A stretch of DNA of 64,000 bases, from the NCBI RefSeq assembly GCF_936270145.1, contig NZ_OW370537.1, positions 1,240,001 through 1,304,000 of the forward strand, read 5' to 3'. The stretch is from Wolbachia endosymbiont of Oedothorax gibbosus. GTDB taxonomy: Bacteria > Pseudomonadota > Alphaproteobacteria > Rickettsiales > Anaplasmataceae. This document shows positions 1 through 8,906 of the stretch, piece after piece. The number at the start of each line of letters is the position of its first letter. Position 1 is the stretch's first letter. The notes under the pieces were generated by a model. That model worked only from the letters and a program-made list of their open reading frames with translations, was not told the DNA's origin and did not search any database. A program made the position numbers and the translations under genes.

Positions 1-100
1 ACGCCAGCAATAAATGTTCTACTTTCGCATATTTAAGATTAAAATTAGAAGCAATGAATAGTGCTCTATTCAAACTTGCCTCTAAGTTTTTGGAAATCAT
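1..100 (-). CDS. clpA: ATP-dependent Clp protease ATP-binding subunit ClpA, N-terminal fragment at window edge
   Basis: The first 100 bases, read on the minus strand from an ATG at 100, encode 33 residues starting MISKNLEASLNRALF and ending with KVEHLLLA. This is the typical beginning of the Clp_N domain of ClpA, the unfoldase that feeds substrates to ClpP. The rest of the gene lies left of the window. An AGGAG sequence sits directly in front of the ATG. The assignment rests only on this short N-terminal match. Confidence 0.75.
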   Translation of the reverse strand, partial: MISKNLEASLNRALFIASNFNLKYAKVEHLLLA

Positions 101-211
101 CTCCTATTCTCTTTAAAAGTGGGAACTCATATATAATGAATAGCACACAATTATTAAAAAAATTGAAATCCAGGAGTTCGCTGTAGCCAATTTGAATTCC
201 CACTATGGATC

Positions 212-260
212 TACGTCATACCGCCGCGGATAGATTCTGCTAATGAGTAGCGGAATGACG
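212..260. repeat. Short palindromic intergenic repeat (degenerate copy)
   Basis: This roughly 50-bp unit opens with CGTCATACCGCCGCGG and closes with AGTAGCGGAATGACG, so its ends are inverted repeats. The same unit, better preserved, recurs near 20848, 27386-27465, 40361-40424 and 57935-57985. The rest of the 101-393 gap between clpA and the helicase gene shows no gene. Confidence 0.7.
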
Positions 261-393
261 AGTTTTATGCTTATCAAGTTATAGGTAAATCCAGTTTGGA
301 TTAGCTATATATTTTTTCTACCATTCCCCAATCACTTTGCTTTGCAGCAAGTCTATTAGAGTTTTTAAAGAATGGAAGAATAGTTAAAGTATA

Positions 394-1620
394 TTAATAC
401 GCTTTTTCTAGTACTCTGCTTTTCTTCTTAAATGCATTGATCTTTTTTCTACCATATTTAGTCTTTAACGTACTTGGCCTTTTAAAGACCTTTTTGCTGT
501 TACGTTTTTTAAATTGCACACTACAATCAAAATTTGGCTCTCCTTCTTTGTCTGCCAGTGCAGGTAATCTTCTCTTATCTTGAGGTGTAACAAAAGATAG
601 CGCATGCCCTTCAGCTCCAGCACGTGCAGTTCTACCTATACGATGAATATAGTCAGCTTGCGATTGTGGTGCATCATAATTGATAACATGTTGAATGTGG
701 GGAATATCAAGGCCGCGAGAAGCAACATCTGTTGCAACCATGATTTGGTTACGGCCACGACGAAAAGAATTAATGACCCTTTCGCGCTTGTGCTGCCTTA
801 AATCACCATGAATTGCTAAAGCGCTATAGTCATCTTTGTGCAATCTGCTAGCTAGCTGATCCGCCCCTTGCTTTGTTTTGACAAAGATAATGATTGATCC
901 TTCGCGCTGACATAGTTGCATAACAAGCTTTCCATATTTTTCTGATTCTGATGCATAAACAATTTCTTGCTTAATTTTTACAGAAGTTATAGCCTCACAA
1001 TCAACAGAAACACGTTCTGGTCGATTAAGGTGCTTCTCAGTAAGTTTAACTATATCACTAGGAAGAGTTGCAGAAAACATAAGAGTCTGCCGTATTTTTG
1101 GCAGATATTTCATGATCCCTTCAATTTGAATTCCAAAGCCCATATCAAACATACGATCCGTTTCATCAAGCACAAGAACGCTAACATTGCGAGTAATCAA
1201 AGTTTTACGCTCAATATGGTCTATAATACGACCAGGAGTACCTATTACAATTTGTGGTTTTTTCTGAAGTTGGTTTAGCTGCCTAAAAATAGGCTCACCA
1301 CCAATCAATAAAGCGACCCTTAGTGCAGAATTTTGAGATAAGAGTTTTCTTATCTCATTTGTTACCTGATGCGCAAGCTCCCTGGTTGGCACAATGACTA
1401 AAGCTGAACCAGTGTTAGGCTCATTCAGTAACTTAGCAACCAACGGAATAGCAAATGCCAAAGTTTTTCCAGTTCCTGTTTGAGCAGATCCAAGAATATC
1501 TTTACCCTGCAGGGCTAAAGGGATCGCTTGTATTTGAATTGGGGTCGGGACAAAAAGATTATTTTTATCTAGAGCTTGTGTAAGCAAAACTGGGAGACCC
1601 ATCTCATGAAAATTATTCAC
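394..1620 (-). CDS. DEAD-box-family ATP-dependent RNA helicase (RhlE/DeaD-like)
   Basis: This 408-residue protein has the full helicase core. The Q motif is near residues 25-33, Walker A SAQTGTGKT at 45-53, PTRELAHQ near 78, TPGR near 128, SAT near 184, then ATDVASRGLD and HRIGRTARAG in the second RecA domain. The C-terminal 40 residues are strongly basic, as is usual for RNA-binding tails. Motif II reads DETD (residues 152-155) where the family has DEAD, an odd but direct reading of the sequence. It should unwind structured RNA in mRNA decay, ribosome assembly or cold response. It lies 35 bp downstream of a cold-shock gene on the same strand, so the two are probably co-transcribed. Confidence 0.93.
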   Translation of the reverse strand: MNNFHEMGLPVLLTQALDKNNLFVPTPIQIQAIPLALQGKDILGSAQTGTGKTLAFAIPLVAKLLNEPNTGSALVIVPTRELAHQVTNEIRKLLSQNSALRVALLIGGEPIFRQLNQLQKKPQIVIGTPGRIIDHIERKTLITRNVSVLVLDETDRMFDMGFGIQIEGIMKYLPKIRQTLMFSATLPSDIVKLTEKHLNRPERVSVDCEAITSVKIKQEIVYASESEKYGKLVMQLCQREGSIIIFVKTKQGADQLASRLHKDDYSALAIHGDLRQHKRERVINSFRRGRNQIMVATDVASRGLDIPHIQHVINYDAPQSQADYIHRIGRTARAGAEGHALSFVTPQDKRRLPALADKEGEPNFDCSVQFKKRNSKKVFKRPSTLKTKYGRKKINAFKKKSRVLEKAY

Positions 1621-1655
1621 AATACGTTAATCCTATTAAAAGACTTCATAATAGA

Positions 1656-1907
1656 TTAATCTTCCAATCTTAAATTTATTGCAGATTTTTTATCTTCTCC
1701 GTTTCTACCGCGCTCCTCTTTAACCTCATAACTCACCCTTTCCCCTTTTATTCCTTTCTCTTTATTCTCTCCTTTAAGTGCCTCAGGCCTTATTCCTGAA
1801 CGTTCCAACGTGCTAATATGTACAAAAACGTCACCCCCTTTACCTTCTGGCTTGATGAAACCATAGCCTTTTTCGGCATTAAACCATTTTACATTACCAA
1901 ATTCCAT
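1656..1907 (-). CDS. Cold-shock domain protein (CspA family)
   Basis: An 83-residue single cold-shock domain. It shows the start [16 protein letters not shown] with RNP1 (KGYGFI), and RNP2 (VFVHI) around residue 28. The family usually has about 70 residues; the extra length comes from charged residues in the loop after 'ALKGENKEK' and from an acidic tail. It should bind single-stranded RNA or DNA and melt RNA structure. It sits just upstream of the RNA helicase gene on the same strand, which fits a shared role in RNA remodelling. Confidence 0.93.
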   Translation of the reverse strand: MEFGNVKWFNAEKGYGFIKPEGKGGDVFVHISTLERSGIRPEALKGENKEKGIKGERVSYEVKEERGRNGEDKKSAINLRLED

Positions 1908-2081
1908 TTAAACAACTCCTAAATTATTAACTAATATTACTAATGTGATGAAAAACTTTGAAATTACGATTGAGAATGCTTTAAGCTTAGCTATTGAAAC
2001 TAAACCTTTATACTCCATAGTCTATTCTTAACATTACATGACAATAATACACAATTGTTGTGCTTGATGCAAATAAATTTT

Positions 2082-3416
2082 TTAATCGTTAAGCGAACCT
2101 GCAACCGTCATTTCGCTAACTTTAATTGTTGGTGAATTAAATTGCCCACAAAAAGTTAGATCATCTGCAACGACTAAATTGCTAAACATATCCTTCAAAT
2201 TGCTAGCAATGGTAATCTCATGTACTGGATACGTTATTTTTCCATTTTTTATAAAAAATCCGGAAGCGCCTTGGCTGTAATCGCCATTGATTAAATTGAC
2301 ACCAAAACCAAATAAATCAGTTACATATATTCCCTCTTTCACTTCCTGAATTAATTCTTCAAACGATACATTACCATTCTCAATGTAGAGGTTACTAGCT
2401 GCAGGAATAACTGCAGCATTACTTGCACGAGTTGCACTTCCGGTTGTTTCTGAGTCTAATTTTTTAGCCGAGTACAAGTCTAAAATCCAATTTTGTAATA
2501 TTCCGTTTTTTACAAATATATTTTTCTTGCTAGTTATCCCTTCTCCATCAAATGGTCTCGATGCTATGCCTCTTGGCAACAATGGATCATCGATAATGTT
2601 AATTCTATCATTGAAAATCTGAGCGTTTAAACTACCCCTCAAGAAAGAACTGTTGCTTATAATACTGCTCCCATTTATAGCAGAAGCGAAACTTTTTACT
2701 AGCCCCTTTGCTGCTCTTTTTTCAAAAATAACCGGAAACTTACCAGTTTTAATTGTACGTGAATTCAATTGATCAACTGCTCTTTTTGCTGCCTCTTTCC
2801 CTGTTAATTCTGGCGACTTTAAATCACTAAAATTACATGCTATATCATAATCGTAGCCAACCCTCATTTTACTTTCTTTTCCAGCAACAACAGAGACCCA
2901 ATTAGCAAAGGTTGATTTACTAAACGAGCCAATAAAACCAGAAACAGTTGATAATACCGTATTCACTAAAGCGTATGAAGAAGAGGCTCCTTCAGAATTA
3001 GTGATACTCTTATGTGCAAGGGCTGAATTTTCTGCAGCTTCAGCAATTTCTTTTAGGTTATCAACGGTTACAACATTATTATCTGAGATACTTAAATCTG
3101 CAGAAGAGATATAATTACCACCATCTGCAGCAAAATTAATGTGAGGATCTTCTGGTGCATTCTTTGCCATTTCTACCACTTGACTTACCGTATCACTCAG
3201 ATTATTCAAATCGTTTGTAGAAATATACGCAGCTTTGTTTTTACCTGCTATAGCTCTGATTCCTACAGTGCAATTCTTAGATTGTGATATTTGCTCAATT
3301 TTTGATAGACGCTGAGAAACTGAAGTCTTATTAGTTTCATATATTGTAACTTCTGCGTCTTGATTCTGCTTTTTTATTAATTTAGTGATATCTGCTGCAA
3401 TATTTAATATATTCAT
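2082..3416 (-). CDS. pmbA: TldD/PmbA family protein (PmbA/TldE)
   Basis: At 444 residues this has the normal length of PmbA (TldE). The family works as a heterodimer with TldD, whose metal site cleaves small peptides and processes modified peptides; the PmbA half lacks the HExxxH metal motif, and I see none here. The C-terminal part carries the conserved Gly-rich stretch 'FGFGVNLINGDYSQGASGFFIKNG' region (residues around 372-395) and a final HEITIASNL segment, typical of the family. It follows atpG by 18 bp on the same strand and may be read through from it. tldD is not in this window. Confidence 0.9.
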   Translation of the reverse strand: MNILNIAADITKLIKKQNQDAEVTIYETNKTSVSQRLSKIEQISQSKNCTVGIRAIAGKNKAAYISTNDLNNLSDTVSQVVEMAKNAPEDPHINFAADGGNYISSADLSISDNNVVTVDNLKEIAEAAENSALAHKSITNSEGASSSYALVNTVLSTVSGFIGSFSKSTFANWVSVVAGKESKMRVGYDYDIACNFSDLKSPELTGKEAAKRAVDQLNSRTIKTGKFPVIFEKRAAKGLVKSFASAINGSSIISNSSFLRGSLNAQIFNDRINIIDDPLLPRGIASRPFDGEGITSKKNIFVKNGILQNWILDLYSAKKLDSETTGSATRASNAAVIPAASNLYIENGNVSFEELIQEVKEGIYVTDLFGFGVNLINGDYSQGASGFFIKNGKITYPVHEITIASNLKDMFSNLVVADDLTFCGQFNSPTIKVSEMTVAGSLND

Positions 3417-3434
3417 TTTCTATTCCTTAGATTT

Positions 3435-4298
3435 TTATAAAGACTCTGCACCACCTATAACTTCAATTAAATCAGTTGTAATTGCTGCTTGACGAGAACG
3501 ATTATAAAGCAATGCTAATTTGTTCAGCATCTCTTTAGTGTTTCTGTTTGCTGATTCCATAGCAACCATCCTAGCACTATTCTCACTTGTTGCACTTTCA
3601 AGTAAAGCAGAGTAAAGAGCAATTACAACGTAATCTTGAACCAAAGATTTTAAAATAAATTCAATATTTTGTGGTTCATACTCATAGCCGTAATCTGTTG
3701 TTGGACCAGTCAGAGAATTGTCAATCAAGGATGAGTTTTCACTCCATGGTTTTATTGTTTCCAACATTGGTTTTTGCGTGAAGGTATTATAGAATTTACT
3801 ATAAAAAACTTTAACTTTATCGTATTTACTTAAATCTATACCATCAACCAAAGCTTCTACGTGCTTTAACGTGATTCCCTTACTATTTTCAATTTTTAAG
3901 ATACTTTTAGAGTCAAATCTATTTTTACCTACATCAAAAGCTTTTTTACCAAGAAATACAATATCTACTTTTTTGCCATTTGCGATTAACTTATTTTGAC
4001 TAAATTTGACAATAGAAGAGTTAAAGTTGCCGCACAAGCCACGATCAGACGCAACAATGAATACTAGGTAAGAACCATCGTTACTGACATTTAGAATTTT
4101 TGCCAGTAATTCTTGATCAACTGATAGCATTAATGAAGAAATAATGCTATGCAGCTTAGATATGTGCAATTTTGAATTTGATAATTTCTTTTGGCTTTGT
4201 AATAACTTTGCTGCAGAAACCATTTGCATTATTTTCGTGGTTTTCTGTACAGACCTAATATTCTTAATTCTTAAGGATAATTCCTTTAAGCTCTTCAT
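3435..4298 (-). CDS. atpG: F1F0 ATP synthase subunit gamma
   Basis: This 287-residue protein has the two conserved ends of the rotary shaft. Near the N-terminus is [20 protein letters not shown], and near the C-terminus [20 protein letters not shown] followed by [12 protein letters not shown]. These helices form the coiled coil that turns inside the alpha3-beta3 head. No other ATP synthase genes are adjacent, so the atp operon is dispersed here, as is common in Rickettsiales. pmbA follows 18 bp downstream. Confidence 0.96.
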   Translation of the reverse strand: MKSLKELSLRIKNIRSVQKTTKIMQMVSAAKLLQSQKKLSNSKLHISKLHSIISSLMLSVDQELLAKILNVSNDGSYLVFIVASDRGLCGNFNSSIVKFSQNKLIANGKKVDIVFLGKKAFDVGKNRFDSKSILKIENSKGITLKHVEALVDGIDLSKYDKVKVFYSKFYNTFTQKPMLETIKPWSENSSLIDNSLTGPTTDYGYEYEPQNIEFILKSLVQDYVVIALYSALLESATSENSARMVAMESANRNTKEMLNKLALLYNRSRQAAITTDLIEVIGGAESL

Positions 4299-4370
4299 TT
4301 TGTATACAACCCTGATTTATTAAAATATATAATTGTTAGTGTCTAAAAGCAAGTTTTTTTGACATTAGAA

Positions 4371-4439
4371 CCAAGTCTAACTAAAAAACTTGCAGGTTTA
4401 TTGTTTGGAGATCAAGGTCACATTAAGAAAGTGTTCTAA
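4371..4439 (+). pseudogene. Fossil fragment of an IS982-family transposase
   Basis: In one plus-strand frame, 23 codons read SLTKKLAGLLFGDQGHIKK and then end at a stop. The intact IS982 transposase at 46768-47640 has KLTEKLTGLLFGDKGYIKK at its central DDE region; 14 of 18 residues from LT to KK match. No terminal repeats remain. The gap between atpG and the hemY-like gene therefore holds a very old IS remnant and nothing else that I can see. Confidence 0.65.
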
Positions 4440-4496
4440 CTTCAACAATATCAATGTGAAAGTAGCCTAATGGCAATTTCTACACTTTGTAGAATC

Positions 4497-5717
4497 TTAT
4501 AATATATAATAAATACAATTAAAACTATTACAACTTGAACACTTATGATCCCATTGCTTTAGTTCTCTGTTACAATTTTTACACTTCCAGCCTGGATCAG
4601 GCAAAGCTTCTGAGCCCATCTTGTTTAGCCAATAAATTACCTTGTCGTGTTCTTGCAATGTAACCTTGAGCTGTATTACAATAAAGTAGATTGACATGTA
4701 ATTAGCTTTTTTGATAGCGGTGTCTAAATATTGACTTGCAAGATCATATTTACCTGAACTCATTGAGGACAAAGCAAGTAAACAGTAACTAAAATAATAA
4801 TCAGGGCGTAAGTTGTATAGTCTTTCAGCACCTTTACTATTTAAATTGATGTACATTTTAGCTGACTGAGGAGTAGGATTTACTGCATATTCTGCCTCTA
4901 GCACTGCAGAAGCTTTTCTGATTTTTCCAAGTTTAGTATATAATTCTGCCTTTAAATAATTGATGGGCCGAAAAGTTGCATAATAACTTTGTGCTCTGAA
5001 TAAAGACTTTATAGCCCCTTTAAAATCCCCTTTACTTTCATATTGTTTTGCCAAAGCACAATAAAAAACTGCAAACATTTCTTTATGGTCAAAGGGAAGA
5101 AAAATATTGAATTTAACTGCTTCCTTTAACCTCAAAATTGCATTAATCCAATCTTCTTTCAATATGCAATGCTCTATTTGAAAGGGAATAGATAGCATTT
5201 TATCATTAATTGAACTAGAGCAATATTCTATAAATTTTTGAAAGACTACTTTTTCTTGTTTGAGGTGGACAATCAGCTTATTGGCTAAAAGTAGAGCTAA
5301 GTTACGATTTTTATTTGCAATATTTGTTAAACCGTTACTGAAAAAGCTGTAATTTCCCGTCTTACCTGAGTTAAAGAGCTTTATTAAAGACAACCTATCG
5401 CTTTCTTCACTCAGACTTTTAACTAGTTTTTGGGCATTCTCTATATTGTCTAAGTCTATGCTAAAGAAAGCTTCAAAGAGAAGCAATTCTTCCCTATCCC
5501 TTCTTCTATTTCTTATGTTGGCAAATGTTGATGAAACGGAAGAAAAAAAGCGTGCAAGTGCAATTAACAAAAATAATAAAGCTACACAAGTAAAAATGAT
5601 AAAATATAAATCAATACTTATAGTGTAATTACCTAATTCTAATTTTATTACTTCACCACTTACCTTGACCCATATGCCAAATAAAAACGAAAGAGCGAAA
5701 ATTATAAAATAAATCAT
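4497..5717 (-). CDS. HemY-like membrane-anchored TPR protein
   Basis: This 406-residue protein starts with two hydrophobic segments (about residues 1-20 and 36-60), followed by a basic stretch and alpha-helical TPR-like repeats. It ends with a Cys-x2-Cys ... Cys-x2-Cys pair (WKCKNCNREL and WDHKCSSCNS), which resembles a small zinc ribbon. This is the layout of alphaproteobacterial HemY N-domain proteins, often linked to haem synthesis loci although no enzymatic role is shown. It overlaps the upstream mitofilin-like gene by 4 bp, so the two are probably translationally coupled. The haem label is by family only. Confidence 0.75.
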   Translation of the reverse strand: MIYFIIFALSFLFGIWVKVSGEVIKLELGNYTISIDLYFIIFTCVALLFLLIALARFFSSVSSTFANIRNRRRDREELLLFEAFFSIDLDNIENAQKLVKSLSEESDRLSLIKLFNSGKTGNYSFFSNGLTNIANKNRNLALLLANKLIVHLKQEKVVFQKFIEYCSSSINDKMLSIPFQIEHCILKEDWINAILRLKEAVKFNIFLPFDHKEMFAVFYCALAKQYESKGDFKGAIKSLFRAQSYYATFRPINYLKAELYTKLGKIRKASAVLEAEYAVNPTPQSAKMYINLNSKGAERLYNLRPDYYFSYCLLALSSMSSGKYDLASQYLDTAIKKANYMSIYFIVIQLKVTLQEHDKVIYWLNKMGSEALPDPGWKCKNCNRELKQWDHKCSSCNSFNCIYYIL

Positions 5718-6445
5718 GAGATATATTGTAACAAGTGATGATATATTGTTGAAATATTCTTAGAAGCTACAATAAGACCATGCAATTTATTCAGCCATGG
5801 CTTGAATTCTGGGTGTGCTAAATCTCCTATTGTAGTAGCTATGCTCTGCCAATCATTATCGTTTATTGACTCCTCAATTTCTGCAAACTTTACTCTTAAT
5901 GGATCATTCCGGTCGTCTACCTTTATCCAGTTTGAAATGATTCTTTTAGACAATGTACTTTTGTTGTAATCGATAGTATCAATAGCTTTTTCAAAAGATA
6001 CCTTCAATTCGTGTAAGGTATTTATCTCTTTCAAATTTTCTAATTCATTCATTGCATTTTCTATCTCTGGATCATCAAGCTCTAATATCAAAGGCTTTAT
6101 TGAATTTATATGATTATCAAATTTTGCTTCTCGCAATAACGAATCCTTCATTTTAACCACAAGTAATAGCAATTTTGCAAGGTTCTTACATCTTGAGTTA
6201 TTATCACCTTGCTCACATTGAGTATGCTGACTTCTCTTGAGGTCAAATATCTTTTTTTCTATTCTAGATTGATTAACTTCAAGCAACATTCTAAATTCAT
6301 CCATGTTTTCCGTTAAAGCTTTCACATTGTTTTCACTCTCTTGCTGATTTATTTTTAAAAAGATTATGTTATTTATTGTGATGTAACCGGTAAATAACAA
6401 TACAACTAAGAACCAACCTATGTACTTTTGCTGAGTATCATTCAT
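5714..6445 (-). CDS. Membrane-anchored coiled-coil protein, mitofilin (Mic60)-like by position
   Basis: A 243-residue protein with one transmembrane helix near the N-terminus (about residues 10-30). A long charged helical or coiled-coil part follows, then a C-terminal helical segment. It has no obvious catalytic motif. In alphaproteobacteria a mitofilin-like protein of this build is often encoded just before the HemY protein, and here the two genes overlap by 4 bp. The 5' end overlaps the lolC/E-like gene by 8 bp. I infer an envelope-organising role from position and architecture; the sequence alone does not prove homology with Mic60. Confidence 0.55.
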   Translation of the reverse strand: MNDTQQKYIGWFLVVLLFTGYITINNIIFLKINQQESENNVKALTENMDEFRMLLEVNQSRIEKKIFDLKRSQHTQCEQGDNNSRCKNLAKLLLLVVKMKDSLLREAKFDNHINSIKPLILELDDPEIENAMNELENLKEINTLHELKVSFEKAIDTIDYNKSTLSKRIISNWIKVDDRNDPLRVKFAEIEESINDNDWQSIATTIGDLAHPEFKPWLNKLHGLIVASKNISTIYHHLLQYIS

Positions 6446-7667
6446 AACGTAGTATCTCCGCAGGATCTTGTGTAGCTGCCTGCAATGCAGGAGCTATTGT
6501 CGCTAAAAATGATAAGAATAATGCAAGTGCAGAAATATTTACTACGTCTTGGGGTAATAGTATCACTGGCAAACTTGAAAAAAAGTATATCATAGGATCA
6601 AATAGCTTGACGTTAGTAATGCTTTCTAAAAATACTCTAATATTTTCGATATTGAGAGAAAAAACGACACCTATAATACAGCCAAGACAAGTTCCCGCAA
6701 AACCGATTAATAGACCACAAGCGCAAAATATGCGCATAATGCTTCCACTTGTTGCACCAAATGTACGCATAATTGCAATCGCGGATTTCTTTTCTTGCAC
6801 TATCATCATTAAATTTGAGATAATATTAAACGCTGCTACAACTATAATCAAAGTAAGAATTAAAAACATTACATTTCTTTCAGTTCTTAAAGCACTAAAA
6901 TAATGGCTTTGCTGTGATTGCCAACTTTCAGCTTTCATTCCTATTTCTTTTTCTATAGCATCTACCAGCTTATCAGCTCTAGTAACGTCGTCTACAAGTA
7001 CTTCTATATTTTTTATGCTATTTTTATAATTAAAAAAGGCTTGTGCTGATTTTAGAGGCATATATATCAAGGTATTATCATACTCAAACATACCCATATC
7101 AAATATTGCTATAACTTTATATTTTTTCATTCGTGGCATTTCACCAAGTAATGCATCAAATTCTTCAGATGATATAAACGTAATTTCGTCGCCATAGTCA
7201 ATGTTCAAAGCTTCTGCCAATCGTGCTCCTATTATTATCCCTTCATCAAATTTTTTTACATCACCTATAATTACATTATTTGTAACAGTAGTATTATTAA
7301 GTAGGTCTTTAGCTGACACACCTCGCACTACGCTACCTGCAATTTTACCATTTACTACAATAATAACTTGATCATTGGTCATAGGAGTAGCTTTTAATAT
7401 ACCAGGAATTTTCTCAATAGATTTTGAAACTGTGCAATAATCTGAATTTATGTTCCTATCAAAATAAACATTAATATGGCCATCAATGCCAAGTATTGAG
7501 TCAAGCAACTTTGCTCTGAATCCGTTCATCACAGACATCACCACTATTAGTGTTGCAACCCCAAGGGCAATGCCGATAATAGAGAACAAAGTCATTATAG
7601 AGCAAAATCTGGCATTTTTCGCTCGCAAATAGCAAGCAGCCATAGTAATTTCAAAGGCAATGGACAT
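6438..7667 (-). CDS. Lipoprotein-releasing ABC transporter permease, LolC/LolE family
   Basis: This 409-residue protein shows the LolC/E plan: one transmembrane helix near residues 25-48 (IIGIALGVATLIVVMSVMNG), a large periplasmic domain, then a C-terminal FtsX domain with three helices (about 265-400). The stretch YLRAKNARFCSIMTLFSIIG at the start is typical. It should release mature lipoproteins from the inner membrane for transfer to the outer membrane, working with the LolD ATPase, which is not in the window. It is the first gene of an overlapping three-gene set with the mitofilin-like and HemY-like genes. Confidence 0.9.
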   Translation of the reverse strand: MSIAFEITMAACYLRAKNARFCSIMTLFSIIGIALGVATLIVVMSVMNGFRAKLLDSILGIDGHINVYFDRNINSDYCTVSKSIEKIPGILKATPMTNDQVIIVVNGKIAGSVVRGVSAKDLLNNTTVTNNVIIGDVKKFDEGIIIGARLAEALNIDYGDEITFISSEEFDALLGEMPRMKKYKVIAIFDMGMFEYDNTLIYMPLKSAQAFFNYKNSIKNIEVLVDDVTRADKLVDAIEKEIGMKAESWQSQQSHYFSALRTERNVMFLILTLIIVVAAFNIISNLMMIVQEKKSAIAIMRTFGATSGSIMRIFCACGLLIGFAGTCLGCIIGVVFSLNIENIRVFLESITNVKLFDPMIYFFSSLPVILLPQDVVNISALALFLSFLATIAPALQAATQDPAEILRYE

Positions 7668-7785
7668 TACATTGAGATCATATTCTCGAGACTTCTATCA
7701 TTGTAGACTTTTCTTTACTTGAAAACTAGAGATTTTTGCTTCCTTAAATTTAGCAGGCTTATAGAGTATCTTTAACATTAGAATT

Positions 7786-7817
7786 TCAAAATCTTCCATA
7801 TACATCATCCAACCTTA
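7786..7817 (-). pseudogene. 3' tail of the disrupted mannose-1-phosphate guanylyltransferase gene
   Basis: Reading leftward from the IS630 end, the frame left by 8916 continues as RLDDVYGRF and a stop at 7788-7786. This matches the usual C-terminus of AlgA/ManC-type enzymes (DIVRFEDDYGR). It shows that the IS630 element inserted about ten codons before the native stop. Confidence 0.8.
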
Positions 7818-7894
7818 TACCAATCTCCACTAATAGATAGACAAATAGTAAAAACTACAAATAATTGAGGCTAGAAAGAATAAATATGTAGTTT

Positions 7895-8419
7895 ATGGCA
7901 GGAAAAAGTAAAGCAATAGGAGAAGAACTATATAATCAATGCAAGTTAGAATTAAAAAAATATGGAATAAGAGGAGAGATAGGAAGAAGGTTACAAGCAA
8001 TAATATCAGCAAAGGAGTATGGTATCTCAAAAGTTGCTAAAATATATAGAATTACGAGAACGACATTAATGAAATGGATTGCAAGATTTAAAGAAAAAGG
8101 TGTTATTGGGTTTGCAATACAGCCAGGGCGAGGACCTAAACCAAAACTGAACGAGGAGAAGAAGGAAAAAATAAGAGAGGTAATAGAAGAAGATGGGGCA
8201 AATCTGACTGCTAAAAAATTGCAAGGTATAGTTGAAGGAATGTTAGCTATCAAAGTAAGTGAGTCAACGGCGAGAAGGCTTATGAAGAAGCTAGGATTTA
8301 CATATATCACACCTCGTCCAGCACATTATAAACAAGACAAAAACAAACAAGAGGAGTTCAAAAAAAATCTCAATGAAATTGTGGAAAAGAACCGGAAAAA
8401 GGAGGTTTTTTTTCGATGA
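7895..8419 (+). CDS. IS630 transposase, OrfA (helix-turn-helix half)
   Basis: This 174-residue product holds the DNA-binding half. It has a helix-turn-helix region (EYGISKVAKIYRITRTTLMK) and the winged-helix-like part ending near 'RPAHYKQDKNKQEEFKKN'. It stops just after a run of eight T (about 8405-8413), where the catalytic half continues in another frame. The overlap with OrfB (8373-8419) and the T run suggest that a full transposase is made by ribosomal frameshifting, which is known for several IS630 elements. A real mutation is less likely because the second copy has the same arrangement. Confidence 0.88.
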   Translation: MAGKSKAIGEELYNQCKLELKKYGIRGEIGRRLQAIISAKEYGISKVAKIYRITRTTLMKWIARFKEKGVIGFAIQPGRGPKPKLNEEKKEKIREVIEEDGANLTAKKLQGIVEGMLAIKVSESTARRLMKKLGFTYITPRPAHYKQDKNKQEEFKKNLNEIVEKNRKKEVFFR

Positions 8420-8906
8420 ATCGAGATTTGGAACGCACTCAAAAGTTGGACATGGATGGTTTAAAAAGGGCTCAAGAACACAAGTTAAAGTAAAAATCGG
8501 AAGAGAAAACTTCTATCTTTACAGCGCTGTAAATCCCAGGAATGGAGAGGATATTAGCCTACTTGCTCCACATGTAAACACAGATTGCATGAACATATTT
8601 TTGGAGCAGATGTCGAAAGATTTGGGGACTAGAGAAGCTTTTCTTATCATGGATTGCGCAAGTTGGCATAGGTCTAAAGGTTTAAAAACTCCTGAAAATA
8701 TCACCATAATTTATTTGCCGCCGTACTCGCCTGAGCTCAATCCTGTGGAAAGATTTTGGCAACATTTAAAGGAAAATATAATAAAGAACAAGATGTATGA
8801 CTCTATTAAATTACTTGAAAATGCTGTATCTGAATTTATTCGAGATATTACGGAAAGTTCGATCAAAACCATTTGCTCTGTGAATTATTTGTCTAGTTAT
8901 TTATGA
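8373..8906 (+). CDS. IS630 transposase, OrfB (DDE catalytic half)
   Basis: This frame encodes the DDE_3-type catalytic domain. FFFDESRFG carries the first Asp, LIMDCASWHRSKG the second, and YLPPYSPELNPVERFWQHLK contains the final Glu. The ORF formally begins inside OrfA, but the useful part starts at the T8 run, so it is probably translated as a fusion with OrfA. The protein is identical in the copy at 39267-39800. Confidence 0.9.
   Translation: MKLWKRTGKRRFFFDESRFGTHSKVGHGWFKKGSRTQVKVKIGRENFYLYSAVNPRNGEDISLLAPHVNTDCMNIFLEQMSKDLGTREAFLIMDCASWHRSKGLKTPENITIIYLPPYSPELNPVERFWQHLKENIIKNKMYDSIKLLENAVSEFIRDITESSIKTICSVNYLSSYL

Noticed and set aside
604-1278. Open frames opposite the helicase gene
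   Set aside because: They lie antisense inside a clearly conserved gene and show no family features.
7936-8310. Antisense ORF of 124 residues in IS630, repeated at 39863-40237
   Set aside because: It is a shadow of the transposase OrfA and recurs only because the IS is duplicated.
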